DNA from: Domibacillus epiphyticus
GTDB lineage: Bacteria > Bacillota > Bacilli > Bacillales > Domibacillaceae
Assembly: GCF_001975785.1 (NCBI RefSeq)
Contig: NZ_MSFI01000019.1
Span: 1 to 64,000 of the forward strand
Direction of reading: 5' to 3'
Length of the DNA stretch: 64,000 nucleotides
In this document: one piece after another, positions 46,876 to 56,506 of the stretch
How the letters are laid out: each line of letters begins with the position of its first letter
How positions within the stretch are numbered: the first letter of the stretch is position 1
The notes under the pieces: generated by a model
Told to the model about the DNA's origin: nothing
What the model saw: only the letters and a program-made list of their open reading frames with translations
Databases searched by the model: none
Translations under genes and position numbers: made by a program

Positions 46876-48162
46876 ATGGAAAAATTAAAAATTGAAGGCG
46901 GTCATTCGTTAAAAGGGACGATTAAAGTAGACGGTGCGAAAAATAGTGCCGTCGCCCTTGTACCGGCTGCTATTTTAGCGGAGTCGCCGATTACAATTGA
47001 AGGATTGCCGGATATTTCAGATATTCACATGCTAAAAGGACTGCTTGAGGAAATTGGCGGCTTCGTGACATTTGAAGATGGTGAAATGATTATTGATCCG
47101 ACGCAGATGACAGCGATGCCTCTTCCGAACGGGAAAGTAAAAAAGCTGCGCGCTTCTTATTATTTAATGGGTGCGCTGCTTGGCCGTTTTAATAAAGCGG
47201 TAATCGGTCTGCCGGGCGGATGCCATCTCGGCCCTCGTCCAATAGACCAGCATATTAAAGGGTTTGAAGCGCTCGGAGCTGAAGTGACGAATGAACAGGG
47301 TGCCATTTATTTGCGTGCGAACGAATTACGGGGTGCGCGCATTTACTTAGACGTTGTCAGCGTTGGCGCGACGATCAATATTATGCTTGCGGCAGTCCGG
47401 GCAAAAGGGCAGACGATAATTGAAAATGCGGCAAAAGAACCTGAAATTATTGATGTGGCGACACTGCTTTCTAACATGGGTGCCAATATTAAAGGTGCCG
47501 GAACAGATGTCATTCGCATTGACGGTGTTGATCAATTACATGGATGCCGCCATACGATTATTCCGGACCGCATTGAGGCAGGGACATTTATGATTATGGC
47601 CGCAGCTGCTGGTGAAGGTGTCGTTATCGATAACGTCATCCCGCTCCATCTTGAATCATTAACAGCAAAACTCCGCGAAATGAACGTTCCGATTGAAATT
47701 GGTGAAGACAGCGTTTTCGTCGGCAAAGCCGAATTGCTCAAAACGGTAGATATTAAAACATTGGTTTACCCAGGATTCCCGACTGATCTGCAGCAGCCGT
47801 TTACCTCTCTTTTGACGAAAGCGGACGGTTCTGCTATCGTAACAGATACAATTTATCCAGCTCGATTTAAACATATTGATGAACTGCGCCGGATGGGGGC
47901 TAACGTGAAAACGGAAGGCCGTTCTGCGATTGTGAACGGGCCAGTCGTCCTGCAGGGGGCAAAAGTGAAAGCAAGTGATTTGCGGGCAGGAGCCGCACTT
48001 GTGCTAGCAGGACTAATGGCAGAAGGCATAACAGAAGTTACGGGCCTTGAACATATCGACCGGGGCTACAGCCGTTTAACGGAAAAGCTGACGGCGCTCG
48101 GTGCAAATATATGGCGAGAAGAAATGTCAGAAGAAGAATTTGAAGAGATAAAAAGCTCATAA
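46876..48162 (+). CDS. murAB: UDP-N-acetylglucosamine 1-carboxyvinyltransferase (second copy type)
   Basis: The 428-residue enzyme adds enolpyruvate to UDP-GlcNAc, the first committed step of peptidoglycan. Catalytic Cys116 lies in [10 protein letters not shown], and Lys22/Asn23 near the N-terminus are conserved. Its position between tal and glpX marks it as MurAB (MurZ) rather than the atp-linked MurAA. GGGAG lies six bases before the second of two adjacent ATG codons. Confidence 0.94.
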   Translation: MEKLKIEGGHSLKGTIKVDGAKNSAVALVPAAILAESPITIEGLPDISDIHMLKGLLEEIGGFVTFEDGEMIIDPTQMTAMPLPNGKVKKLRASYYLMGALLGRFNKAVIGLPGGCHLGPRPIDQHIKGFEALGAEVTNEQGAIYLRANELRGARIYLDVVSVGATINIMLAAVRAKGQTIIENAAKEPEIIDVATLLSNMGANIKGAGTDVIRIDGVDQLHGCRHTIIPDRIEAGTFMIMAAAAGEGVVIDNVIPLHLESLTAKLREMNVPIEIGEDSVFVGKAELLKTVDIKTLVYPGFPTDLQQPFTSLLTKADGSAIVTDTIYPARFKHIDELRRMGANVKTEGRSAIVNGPVVLQGAKVKASDLRAGAALVLAGLMAEGITEVTGLEHIDRGYSRLTEKLTALGANIWREEMSEEEFEEIKSS

Positions 48163-48263
48163 GATAAGTTTTTTTCGGTAGACGAGCTAAATGTGTTACA
48201 ATATATCTGTAAATGGGTTATACAGATTCAGAATTTGTTCGTAACACGGGAGGAAAGAGAGCT

Positions 48264-49229
48264 ATGGAGAGAAGTTTATCGATGGAACTTGTTCGCGTTA
48301 CAGAAGCGGCAGCACAAGCTTCAGCGCGCTGGATGGGACGAGGCTTAAAAGATGAAGCAGACGGCGCAGCAACATCCGCCATGCGTGATGTGTTTGATAC
48401 AATTCCGATGAAAGGAACGGTTGTCATCGGTGAAGGTGAGATGGATGAAGCCCCGATGCTTTACATCGGCGAAAAGCTCGGAACAGGCTACGGTCCTCGC
48501 GTTGATGTAGCGGTTGATCCTCTTGAAGGCACAAATATCGTCGCAGCAGGCGGATGGAATGCACTTGCAGTTCTGGCAGTAGCGGATGATGGAAACCTTT
48601 TAAATGCGCCTGACATGTACATGGATAAAATTGCTGTTGGACCAGAAGCTGTCGGGCAAATCGATATTAACGCTTCTGTAACGGACAATTTAAGAGCGGT
48701 TGCACGGGCGAAAAATAAAGATATAGAAGACGTTGTCGCGACGATTTTGAATCGCGAACGCCACGAGCATATTATTGCGGAATTGCGCGCAGCAGGTGCA
48801 CGTATTAAGCTTATTAATGATGGTGACGTTGCAGGCGCGATCAATACAGCATTTGATATGACAGGCGTTGACATTTTATTCGGCTCGGGTGGTGCACCAG
48901 AGGGCGTAATCTCAGCGGTTGCTTTAAAAGCGCTCGGCGGTGAAATTCAAGGTCGTCTGCTGCCGCAAAATGAAGCAGAGCTTGAACGTTGTAAAAAAAT
49001 GGGTATCGATGTGGAAAAGGTTCTCCGCATGGAAGATCTTGTCCGTGGCGACGATGCCATATTTGCAGCGACAGGCGTAACAGACGGTGAACTGTTGCGA
49101 GGTGTTCAATTCAAAGGAACATATGCGGAAACGCAATCGGTCGTAATGCGTGCAAAATCAGGAACAGTCCGCTTCGTTGACGGCCGTCACAGCTTGAACA
49201 AAAAACCTAATCTCGTGATTAAACCATAA
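48264..49229 (+). CDS. glpX: Class II fructose-1,6-bisphosphatase
   Basis: The 321-residue GlpX-type phosphatase acts in gluconeogenesis. Metal and substrate motifs [24 protein letters not shown] and a late [11 protein letters not shown] are present. The ATG at 48264 follows GGGAGGAAAG; the longer open frame to 48213 is unlikely. Confidence 0.95.
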   Translation: MERSLSMELVRVTEAAAQASARWMGRGLKDEADGAATSAMRDVFDTIPMKGTVVIGEGEMDEAPMLYIGEKLGTGYGPRVDVAVDPLEGTNIVAAGGWNALAVLAVADDGNLLNAPDMYMDKIAVGPEAVGQIDINASVTDNLRAVARAKNKDIEDVVATILNRERHEHIIAELRAAGARIKLINDGDVAGAINTAFDMTGVDILFGSGGAPEGVISAVALKALGGEIQGRLLPQNEAELERCKKMGIDVEKVLRMEDLVRGDDAIFAATGVTDGELLRGVQFKGTYAETQSVVMRAKSGTVRFVDGRHSLNKKPNLVIKP

Positions 49230-49252
49230 AAGGATTTTCTTCTAATTAACCA

Positions 49253-49287
49253 ACAGCGGTGCAGCCGGTCCGGTTCTCCGCTGTTTT
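49253..49287 (+). terminator. Probable terminator of glpX
   Basis: CAGCGG and CCGCTG enclose a GC-rich loop, followed by four T. It lies before rho, which therefore probably has its own promoter. Confidence 0.6.
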
Positions 49288-49386
49288 GTTTGATTTGAAA
49301 ACCACTGACCAATTGCTTCAAAGACAGGCAGACGAAGAGTGCCGCCCCTCCCTTATATAATCAATCTAATAAAGCGTGGTGCCATA

Positions 49387-50670
49387 ATGGAAGAATTAAC
49401 GATTAACCATCTTGAAAACTTAAAACTGAAAGAATTATATGAGCTTGCGAAAACTTATAAAATCTCATATTACAGCAAACTAACAAAAAAAGAACTCATT
49501 TTTGCTATTTTAAAAGCGCGTGCTGAACAGCAGGGCTACTTCTTTATGGAAGGTGTTCTTGAAATCATTCAATCGGAAGGATTCGGGTTCCTCCGTCCGA
49601 TTAACTATTCAGCGAGTTCTGAAGACATTTACATTTCGGCTTCACAAATCCGCCGATTTGATTTGCGCAACGGAGATAAAGTATCAGGAAAAGTGCGCCC
49701 GCCAAAAGAAAATGAACGATATTACGGTCTGCTTCACGTTGAAGCAGTCAATGGCGACGATCCGGAAACAGCGAAAGAGCGTGTCCATTTTCCGGCATTG
49801 ACACCGCTTTATCCGGATCGTCAAGTAAACCTGGAAACAGAGTCGAAAAATTTATCGACACGCATCATGGATCTCGTTTCGCCGGTCGGCTTCGGCCAGC
49901 GTGGACTTATTGTCGCACCGCCCAAAGCGGGGAAAACGATCCTTTTAAAAGAGATCGCCAATTCGATTTCAACGAATCATCCCGACGCGGAACTGATCGT
50001 CCTTTTAATCGATGAACGTCCAGAAGAAGTAACTGACATTGAACGTTCGGTACAGGCGGAAGTTGTCAGCTCCACATTTGATGAGGTGCCTGAAAATCAT
50101 ATTAAAGTGGCGGAGCTTGTGCTGGAGCGGGCAATGCGGCTTGTTGAGCATAAACGCGATGTTATTATTTTAATGGACTCTATTACCCGGCTTGCCCGCG
50201 CTTATAACCTTGTTATCCCGCCAAGTGGGCGAACACTTTCCGGAGGGATTGATCCGGCAGCATTCCACCGTCCAAAACGGTTTTTCGGGGCAGCACGGAA
50301 TATTGAAGAAGGCGGCAGCCTGACCATTCTCGCAACCGCGCTCGTTGACACTGGATCTCGTATGGATGATGTCATTTATGAAGAGTTTAAAGGAACGGGC
50401 AACATGGAGCTTCATTTGGACCGTTCACTTGCAGAACGCCGTATTTTCCCGGCAATCGACATACGCCGCTCCGGCACGCGAAAAGAAGAGCTGCTTATTG
50501 GGAAAGAACAGCTTGAAATGGTCTGGGCAATCCGTAAAACGATGTCAGATACACCGGATCTTGCAGAAAAAGTGCTTCGGCGTCTTCGTCAAACGAAGAG
50601 CAATGAGGAGTTCATTGCACAGCTTCAGGCAGAACTGAAAAAGAATGGTGCTTCGAAAAAAATGCTATGA
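49387..50670 (+). CDS. rho: Transcription termination factor Rho
   Basis: The 427-residue hexameric RNA helicase has the N-terminal Rho-N domain and RNA-binding cold-shock domain ([10 protein letters not shown]-like stretch near 62-71). Walker A APPKAGKT lies at 177-184, and the Q- and R-loop regions lie further on. It matches B. subtilis Rho, with the [18 protein letters not shown] stretch shared. The ribosome site before ATG 49387 is weak (GCGTGGTG), which may suit low, autoregulated expression. Confidence 0.96.
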   Translation: MEELTINHLENLKLKELYELAKTYKISYYSKLTKKELIFAILKARAEQQGYFFMEGVLEIIQSEGFGFLRPINYSASSEDIYISASQIRRFDLRNGDKVSGKVRPPKENERYYGLLHVEAVNGDDPETAKERVHFPALTPLYPDRQVNLETESKNLSTRIMDLVSPVGFGQRGLIVAPPKAGKTILLKEIANSISTNHPDAELIVLLIDERPEEVTDIERSVQAEVVSSTFDEVPENHIKVAELVLERAMRLVEHKRDVIILMDSITRLARAYNLVIPPSGRTLSGGIDPAAFHRPKRFFGAARNIEEGGSLTILATALVDTGSRMDDVIYEEFKGTGNMELHLDRSLAERRIFPAIDIRRSGTRKEELLIGKEQLEMVWAIRKTMSDTPDLAEKVLRRLRQTKSNEEFIAQLQAELKKNGASKKML

Positions 50671-50802
50671 AATAATTTGCGAAAAAGACAATACCCTGAT
50701 ATAATATGTTTTGTGTGATTTAAAGAAAGGCACAAGAAACTTGTGCTTGTTCATATAACAACTCTGTTTCGGAATGACTCAGGGCGGAAGGAGAGATAAG
50801 AC

Positions 50803-51015
50803 ATGCAAGCAGGAATTCATCCTAACTACAAAACAGCAATCGTTAAATGCGCATGCGGTAACGAGTTCGAAACTGGTTCCGTAAAAGAAGAAATCCGCGT
50901 AGAGGTTTGCTCTGAATGCCATCCATTCTATACTGGACGTCAGAAGTTTGCTGACGCAGGCGGACGTGTGGATCGCTTCAACAAAAAATACGGCCTTAAA
51001 GATCAAGCAAGATAA
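50803..51015 (+). CDS. rpmE: 50S ribosomal protein L31, zinc-binding form
   Basis: The 70-residue ribosomal protein has cysteines in KCACGNEF and VCSECHPFY (Cys16, Cys18, Cys36, Cys39), the zinc-containing RpmE type. The zinc-free paralogue made under zinc limitation is not in the window. GGAAGGAGAG precedes the ATG. Confidence 0.97.
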   Translation: MQAGIHPNYKTAIVKCACGNEFETGSVKEEIRVEVCSECHPFYTGRQKFADAGGRVDRFNKKYGLKDQAR

Positions 51016-51025
51016 TGATAGACGA

Positions 51026-51065
51026 AAACAGGCGAGGAGTGCTACACTGCTTGCCTGTTTTTTTG
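51026..51065 (+). terminator. Terminator of rpmE
   Basis: AACAGGC pairs with GCCTGTT and an inner AGTG/CACT helix extends it; seven T follow. Confidence 0.88.
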
Positions 51066-51091
51066 TACATAAAAACGGAGGAATAACCAAA

Positions 51092-51667
51092 ATGGCCCAG
51101 TTATTTTTTAAATATGGTGCAATGAATAGCGGCAAATCGATCGAGATTTTAAAAGTAGCCCATAACTACGAAGAACAAAATAAATCGGTGCTGCTTTTTA
51201 CATCTGGACTTGATACACGTGATGAAGTCGGCTATATTTCAAGTAGAATCGGCCTGCGCCGCCAGGCAAAACCCGTTTTTAGCGAGACAAACGTATATGA
51301 AGAGGTACGCGATGACCATTCGAAACCATCCTGCATTTTAGTTGATGAAGTGCAATTTTTATCGAAGAAACATGTTTTGCAGCTTGCTCAAATAGTAGAT
51401 GAATTGAACATTCCAGTGATGGGGTTCGGACTGAAAAACGATTTTCAAAATGAATTATTTGAAGGCAGTAAGTATATGTTGATTTATGCAGACAAAGTAG
51501 AAGAAATGAAAACAATCTGCTGGTTTTGCGAACGCAAAGCAATAATGAATTTACGTGTGGATGAAGCGGGAAAACCAGTATACACTGGCGAGCAAATTCA
51601 AATTGGCGGCAATGATTCCTATTATCCGGTCTGCCGCAAATGTCATCAAAACCCGCCGCTTTCATGA
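51092..51667 (+). CDS. tdk: Thymidine kinase
   Basis: The 191-residue type II kinase phosphorylates thymidine. Walker A GAMNSGKS lies at 9-16. The zinc-binding CWFCERKA and late CRKCH motifs form the lasso domain. The ATG at 51092 follows GGAGGAATAA; the longer open frame overlaps the rpmE gene and is rejected. prfA follows after 22 bases. Confidence 0.96.
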   Translation: MAQLFFKYGAMNSGKSIEILKVAHNYEEQNKSVLLFTSGLDTRDEVGYISSRIGLRRQAKPVFSETNVYEEVRDDHSKPSCILVDEVQFLSKKHVLQLAQIVDELNIPVMGFGLKNDFQNELFEGSKYMLIYADKVEEMKTICWFCERKAIMNLRVDEAGKPVYTGEQIQIGGNDSYYPVCRKCHQNPPLS

Positions 51668-51689
51668 TAAAAAATCGAGGTGATTAAAT

Positions 51690-52760
51690 ATGTTTGACCG
51701 ATTGCAGGCGGTGGAAGACCGCTATGATAAATTAAATGAACTGTTGAGTGATCCAGATGTGGTGAACAATCCAAAACGGCTGCGCGACTATTCAAAGGAA
51801 CAGTCCGATATTCAAGAGACAGTGGAAGTGTACCGTGAATATAAAGAAGCGAAAGAGCAGTACGCTGATGCAAAAGTGATGCTTGATGATAAACTGGACG
51901 ATGATATGCGCGAAATGGTAAAAGAAGAGCTGAATGAACTGGAGTCGAGCCTTGCTGATCTTGAAGCGCGCTTGAAAATTTTATTGATCCCGAAAGATCC
52001 AAATGATGATAAAAACGTCATTATAGAAATTCGCGGGGCAGCCGGTGGAGATGAAGCCGCCTTGTTTGCAGGGGACCTGTACCGTATGTATTCACGCTTT
52101 GCAGAAGCAAACAGCTGGAAAATCGATCTGATTGAAGCGAACGCTACGGGACTGGGCGGATATAAAGAAATCATCTTTATGATTAACGGCCGTGGAGCGT
52201 ATTCGAAATTGAAATATGAAAATGGCGCTCACCGTGTACAGCGCGTGCCGGAAACGGAATCGGGCGGACGTATTCACACATCAACAGCAACCGTTGCGGT
52301 TTTGCCTGAAACGGAAGAGGTTGAAGTGGAAGTACATGAAAAGGATATACGTGTTGATACATTTGCATCAAGCGGTCCAGGCGGTCAATCGGTTAATACG
52401 ACGATGTCTGCTGTCCGGCTGACGCATTTGCCAACAGGAATTGTCGTATCCTGCCAGGATGAAAAATCCCAAATTAAAAATAAAGAAAAAGCGATGAAAG
52501 TACTCCGTGCCCGCATTTATGATAAATTTCAAAAAGAAGCACAGGCTGAGTACGATGCTGTGCGTAAATCTGCAGTTGGAACGGGTGATCGTTCTGAACG
52601 GATTCGTACGTACAATTTCCCTCAAAACCGCGTGACCGATCACCGGATTGGATTGACAATTCAAAAGCTCGATCAAATTCTCGAAGGAAAAGTCGGCGAA
52701 GTCATTGATGCACTTATCGTAGAAGATCAATCGAGCCGTCTTGAAAATTTGGAGGATTAA
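51690..52760 (+). CDS. prfA: Peptide chain release factor 1
   Basis: The 356-residue factor recognises UAA and UAG. The GGQ motif that triggers peptide release is at 231-233 ([12 protein letters not shown]). The PxT-type codon recognition loop is in the [15 protein letters not shown] to [11 protein letters not shown] region. Its glutamine is the substrate of PrmC, encoded three bases downstream. Confidence 0.97.
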   Translation: MFDRLQAVEDRYDKLNELLSDPDVVNNPKRLRDYSKEQSDIQETVEVYREYKEAKEQYADAKVMLDDKLDDDMREMVKEELNELESSLADLEARLKILLIPKDPNDDKNVIIEIRGAAGGDEAALFAGDLYRMYSRFAEANSWKIDLIEANATGLGGYKEIIFMINGRGAYSKLKYENGAHRVQRVPETESGGRIHTSTATVAVLPETEEVEVEVHEKDIRVDTFASSGPGGQSVNTTMSAVRLTHLPTGIVVSCQDEKSQIKNKEKAMKVLRARIYDKFQKEAQAEYDAVRKSAVGTGDRSERIRTYNFPQNRVTDHRIGLTIQKLDQILEGKVGEVIDALIVEDQSSRLENLED

Positions 52761-52763
52761 CTT

Positions 52764-53609
52764 GTGGGAAAAAAAATATACGAAGCCCTAAATTGGGCTT
52801 CTTCGTTTTTGAAACAGCATGACCGCGACGAAAATGCCGGAGAATACATCATGTTACACGTATTACAAGCCGAACGTGCGCAAATGCTTGCCCGTCTTCA
52901 TGATAGGATGACTGATGAACAGGCGGCGAAATTTGAGAGATTTGTCAATATTCATGCGGACGGTGTGCCTGTACAGCATATCACTGGTATGGAAGAATTT
53001 TATGGCCGCACATTTATAGTCAATAAAGATGTCCTCATTCCACGTCCGGAAACGGAGGAGCTTGTTCATTATGCGCTTGAAAAAATCGAAGGATTGGAAT
53101 CGCCGGCGATTGCGGATATCGGTACGGGAAGCGGGGCAATCGCTGTGTCAATGAAAAGTGAACGCCCGGATGCAGATGTATATGCTGTTGATCTATCAAA
53201 AGCAGCACTCCATACAGCTAGGCAAAATGCTGAAAAGCTCGGTGCGGCAGTTCAGTTTTTTCACGGTGATTTACTTGAACCGCTGATTAAACGTCATATA
53301 AAAGTAGATCTCTTATTATCGAATCCCCCTTACATTCCGATCCACGAAAAAGAAAAGTTATCCACAATTGTTGTGGATCATGAACCGCATATGGCTCTTT
53401 TCGGCGGCAAAGATGGCCTTGATTTATATCGTTCATTAACTGAACAGCTGCCGTTTGTCTTAAAAGAAGGCGGGATCGCTGGCGTTGAGACAGGTGCCGG
53501 ACAGACTGAAGCGGTTGCTGCTCTTTTTCAAAAGGCATACCCGGAAGGAAGCGTCCAAACCATGTATGATATTAATGGGAAAGATAGAATGGTATTTTTG
53601 CACGTATAA
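52764..53609 (+). CDS. prmC: Release factor glutamine methyltransferase
   Basis: The 281-residue SAM-dependent enzyme N5-methylates the GGQ glutamine of release factors. IPRPETEELV, the DIGTGSGAI SAM motif and NPPY (187-190) are present. The GTG start follows GGAGGATTAA. Its last bases contain the -35 of the spoIIR promoter. Confidence 0.95.
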   Translation: MGKKIYEALNWASSFLKQHDRDENAGEYIMLHVLQAERAQMLARLHDRMTDEQAAKFERFVNIHADGVPVQHITGMEEFYGRTFIVNKDVLIPRPETEELVHYALEKIEGLESPAIADIGTGSGAIAVSMKSERPDADVYAVDLSKAALHTARQNAEKLGAAVQFFHGDLLEPLIKRHIKVDLLLSNPPYIPIHEKEKLSTIVVDHEPHMALFGGKDGLDLYRSLTEQLPFVLKEGGIAGVETGAGQTEAVAALFQKAYPEGSVQTMYDINGKDRMVFLHV

Positions 53610-53633
53610 AAGAAACCCGTACCGGCGATACTG
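53604..53633 (+). promoter_or_regulatory. Sigma-F promoter of spoIIR
   Basis: GTATA (53604-53608), a 15-base spacer and GGCGATACTG (53624-53633) match the sigma-F consensus GYWTA-N15-GGNNANANTA except for the last base. The -35 lies over the prmC stop codon. B. subtilis spoIIR is the classic early sigma-F gene. Confidence 0.82.
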
Positions 53634-53653
53634 ATTGCCGGGAGGGATTTTCA

Positions 53654-54187
53654 GTGAAAACAAAGACAATGATTCTATATTTATATGGGCTTTCGGCAGC
53701 TGCTGCTTTTATGGTGTATTTTGCTCCTGCAGATGAAGCAGCAGGCGGCATTCCAGATGAATCAATTCGAATCCGAGTTGTGGCACATGATGACAGCATG
53801 GAGGAGCAAGAACGGAAGGATAATGTACACCGGGCGGTTGCAGAGGAAATTAGTAATTGGGCACAGAAAGCTGATTCAGCAGAAGAATCAAGGGTGATGA
53901 TTGAGGAACATTTGGAAGCGATTGAGGAAATCGCCGATTCAGAAGCTGGAACTGAACATGATGTTCACGTAACATTTGGACAAGAGGAATTTCCAGCAAA
54001 ACAGTACGGCCGTTTCATTTATCCACCTGGTACATACGAATCGCTAGTCGTCACAATTGGTGATGGAAATGGGGACAACTGGTGGTGTTTGCTGTACCCG
54101 GCACAATGTTTTCCGGAAGAGCAGCCTTTAGAAGATGAAGAAGTAAAATGGGCTGTTGTCGATTTATGGGGACAAATGCAAAAATGA
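53654..54187 (+). CDS. spoIIR: Stage II sporulation protein R
   Basis: The 177-residue secreted signalling protein is made in the forespore and triggers SpoIIGA to process pro-sigma-E in the mother cell. A signal peptide or anchor lies at about 5-22, and the mature part has the family segments RIRVVAHDDS, ERKDNVHRAVAEEI and NWWCLLYPAQCF near 139-150. It starts with GTG after GGGAGGG. Confidence 0.93.
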   Translation: MKTKTMILYLYGLSAAAAFMVYFAPADEAAGGIPDESIRIRVVAHDDSMEEQERKDNVHRAVAEEISNWAQKADSAEESRVMIEEHLEAIEEIADSEAGTEHDVHVTFGQEEFPAKQYGRFIYPPGTYESLVVTIGDGNGDNWWCLLYPAQCFPEEQPLEDEEVKWAVVDLWGQMQK

Positions 54188-54203
54188 TGCCATTTTAAAG
54201 ATA

Positions 54204-54418
54204 ATATTCACATTCATCCACTAAGTTATTCACAAAACGGGGAAAGTTATACACATATTGTGGATAGATGTGTGTAAAAGAAAGATCGAAAGTCGATTTA
54301 TGTATAGAAATCAGTTATAGTGTAGTAGTTTTGTAAATAAAGAAGCAAAGGTGACGAAAATGGAGACAAAACACTGGATTGTGGATAAGTCCGGTATAAC
54401 TCATCAACACTATCCACA
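54204..54418. promoter_or_regulatory. DnaA-box cluster over the ywlC promoter
   Basis: Three exact TTATNCACA boxes occur at 54226-54234, 54247-54255 and (reverse) 54380-54388. Four boxes with one mismatch occur at 54204-54212, 54259-54267, 54269-54277 and 54410-54418. The ywlC region is a known DnaA-binding and DnaA-regulated site in B. subtilis, and the cluster looks conserved. It occupies the 172-base gap before ywlC and its first codons. Confidence 0.75.
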
Positions 54419-55406
54419 AATTAAAGAAGCGGCTCTCTTAATTCAGGACGGTGAAGTCGTCGCATTTCCGACTGAAACGGTTTACGGTCTCGGTGGAAAT
54501 GTAAAAATGGATAGTGCTGTACAAAAAATATTTCAGGCGAAAGGCCGTCCATCGGATAATCCGCTCATTGTTCATATTGCAGAACGTTCAGATGTGGATA
54601 AACTGGCGCAAAAGGTACCGGAATATGCACAAAAACTGATGGATGCATTTTGGCCGGGTCCGCTAACGATTATTGTGCCGAAAAAAGAAGGTGTGCTTTC
54701 AGAACTTGTGACAGCCGGTCTTAACACGGTAGCGATCCGGATGCCTGACCATCCTGCGGCGCTCGAAATTATTAAAGCGGCGGGCATTCCAGTCGCTGCA
54801 CCGAGTGCCAACCGCTCTGGAAAACCGAGCCCGACAACAGCTGCCCATGTGCTTGAAGATCTCAGCGGCCGGATTGCCGGTGTTGTGGATGGAGGTGAAA
54901 CGGGTGTCGGATTGGAATCCACAGTTGTGGATTGTACGGGGACATTTCCGGTTATACTCCGTCCAGGCGGTGTAACCCAGCTGGATATAGAAGCGGTATC
55001 GGGAAAAGTGGAGATGAACGCTGCTCACAATGATCTGAAAGAACCGCCTAAATCTCCAGGAATGAAATATACACATTATGCGCCAAAAGCACCTCTTTAT
55101 TTAATAGAAGGAACGAATGGACAAATTCAACATAAAATTAATCAGCTGCGAGCGGAAGGCAAAAAGATTGGGTTGCTGACAACTGAAGAAAGCGAGCGGT
55201 TTTACGAGGCCGATGCTGTTCTCTCATGCGGACAACGCAGGAATCTAGAATCGGTCGCCAAAAGATTGTATGGGACATTGCGTTCGTTTGATGAGCAGCC
55301 AGTGGATATGATTCTAGCAGAAACGTTCCCGTCAGAAGGAGTGGGGGCGGCGATTATGAATAGGCTGGAAAAAGCAGCCGGCCACCGATGGATAGAAGCC
55401 GAGTGA
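54360..55406 (+). CDS. ywlC: L-threonylcarbamoyladenylate synthase (Sua5/YwlC type)
   Basis: The 348-residue enzyme makes threonylcarbamoyl-AMP for t6A37 of tRNA. It has a YrdC-like domain (about 20-200, FPTETVYGLGGN, KGRPSDNPLIVH, SANRSGKPSPT) and a C-terminal Sua5 domain. AAAGGTGACG precedes the ATG. DnaA boxes overlap the promoter and early coding region. Confidence 0.93.
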   Translation: METKHWIVDKSGITHQHYPQIKEAALLIQDGEVVAFPTETVYGLGGNVKMDSAVQKIFQAKGRPSDNPLIVHIAERSDVDKLAQKVPEYAQKLMDAFWPGPLTIIVPKKEGVLSELVTAGLNTVAIRMPDHPAALEIIKAAGIPVAAPSANRSGKPSPTTAAHVLEDLSGRIAGVVDGGETGVGLESTVVDCTGTFPVILRPGGVTQLDIEAVSGKVEMNAAHNDLKEPPKSPGMKYTHYAPKAPLYLIEGTNGQIQHKINQLRAEGKKIGLLTTEESERFYEADAVLSCGQRRNLESVAKRLYGTLRSFDEQPVDMILAETFPSEGVGAAIMNRLEKAAGHRWIEAE

Positions 55407-55429
55407 TCATTTGGTCACTCGGCTTTTTT
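55398..55429 (+). terminator. Terminator of ywlC
   Basis: GCCGAGTGA pairs with TCACTCGGC across TCATTTGG and is followed by six T. The ywlC stop codon lies inside the first arm. An exact reverse DnaA box follows at 55429-55437. Confidence 0.92.
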
Positions 55430-55465
55430 GTGGATAAATAAGCCGGTTAAAGAATATAGATAGGC

Positions 55466-55993
55466 ATGGACATCCTTATACTTTCTCTGGCATTGTCGGC
55501 AGATGCTTTTGGGGCGGCACTTGCGCTTGGAATGCGCAGAATTGGTTTGTGGAAGATCATTGTCATAAGTTTTACTGTCGGGCTGATGCATGTCATCATG
55601 CCGCTCATCAGCATGACGGCTGGGAACGAATTGCAAGAAATATTCGGCCGGGCACTGTTTTCGGCAGGCGGTGTGATTTTAGTGCTGACGGGGCTTCAAA
55701 TGGTGCTGTCACTTTTAAAAGATGAATCGAACGTGAAACAGCCGGCGGGAATTGGTATTGTATTTTTCTCATTGGGGGTGAGCATGGATAGTTTTTCTAC
55801 AGGTCTTTCCCTTGGTGTTATCGGGGTTGACCAGATGGCAGCCGTCTTATGTTTCGGTTTGTCGTCCGCCATTTTTACGATGACCGGTTTGATGTTAAGC
55901 CGCCGTATTGGTGCTTTAGCCGGAAAAGCAGGTGAAGCGGCAGGCGGTGCTGTCCTAATGTTTATTGGGATAAAATGGCTTCTTTCGTTATGA
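55466..55993 (+). CDS. mntP: Putative manganese efflux pump MntP (YwlD)
   Basis: The 175-residue protein has six membrane helices and the internal repeat of the MntP family, with paired acidic motifs LSADAFGAALALG (near 10-22) and GVSMDSFSTGLSLG (near 103-116). It exports manganese in related species. An in-frame stop lies nine bases before the ATG, so the start is fixed, yet no clear Shine-Dalgarno is visible. No yybP-ykoY manganese riboswitch is seen upstream. Confidence 0.85.
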   Translation: MDILILSLALSADAFGAALALGMRRIGLWKIIVISFTVGLMHVIMPLISMTAGNELQEIFGRALFSAGGVILVLTGLQMVLSLLKDESNVKQPAGIGIVFFSLGVSMDSFSTGLSLGVIGVDQMAAVLCFGLSSAIFTMTGLMLSRRIGALAGKAGEAAGGAVLMFIGIKWLLSL

Positions 55994-56077
55994 ATAGTCC
56001 TTTTCTGGATGAAAAGGACTATTTTACTGTTTGTAGATGCATTATAATGAAAGAAACGTCATAAAAGGTGGTTGTTC

Positions 56078-56506
56078 ATGAATATATTGTTTGTCTGCAC
56101 GGGTAACACATGCCGCAGTCCAATGGCAGCGGCAATATTGCGGAAAAAGAAACCGGAGTGGAATGTACAGTCAGCGGGGTTGTTTGCCAATCCGGGTGAG
56201 CAAGCGTCATCTGGAACGATGAGTGTTTTGGAAGAAAAAGGAATAAACCTGCAGCATTCTTCTGTTCAATTGTCGGAAGAACTGGCAGAGTGGGCAGATA
56301 TTATCTTGACGATGACGGCATCTCATAAACAGACAATTGATATTCATTTTCCGCATGTAAAGGAAAAGACGTTTACGTTAAAAGGGTCTCATGGAGATGT
56401 AAGTGATCCATTTGGCGGCCCTGTCGATGTGTACCGCAAGACATATGATGAACTGATCTTTTTTATTGAAAAGTGGCTTCAAAGCGAGAAAGGAAGCAGA
56501 CGATGA
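56078..56506 (+). CDS. ywlE: Protein arginine phosphatase YwlE
   Basis: The 142-residue low-molecular-weight phosphatase removes phosphate from arginine in proteins and counters the McsB kinase. The catalytic loop CTGNTCRS has Cys7 and Arg13. Thr11, the residue that selects arginine over tyrosine phosphate, is present. The ATG follows AAAAGGTGG. The stop overlaps the start of the chemoreceptor gene. Confidence 0.92.
   Translation: MNILFVCTGNTCRSPMAAAILRKKKPEWNVQSAGLFANPGEQASSGTMSVLEEKGINLQHSSVQLSEELAEWADIILTMTASHKQTIDIHFPHVKEKTFTLKGSHGDVSDPFGGPVDVYRKTYDELIFFIEKWLQSEKGSRR

Noticed and set aside
50948-51091. N-terminal extension of thymidine kinase
   Set aside because: It overlaps rpmE and its terminator; the ATG at 51092 has a strong ribosome site.
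55407-55465. yybP-ykoY manganese riboswitch before mntP
   Set aside because: Only the ywlC terminator and about 36 bases lie there, too short for the motif.
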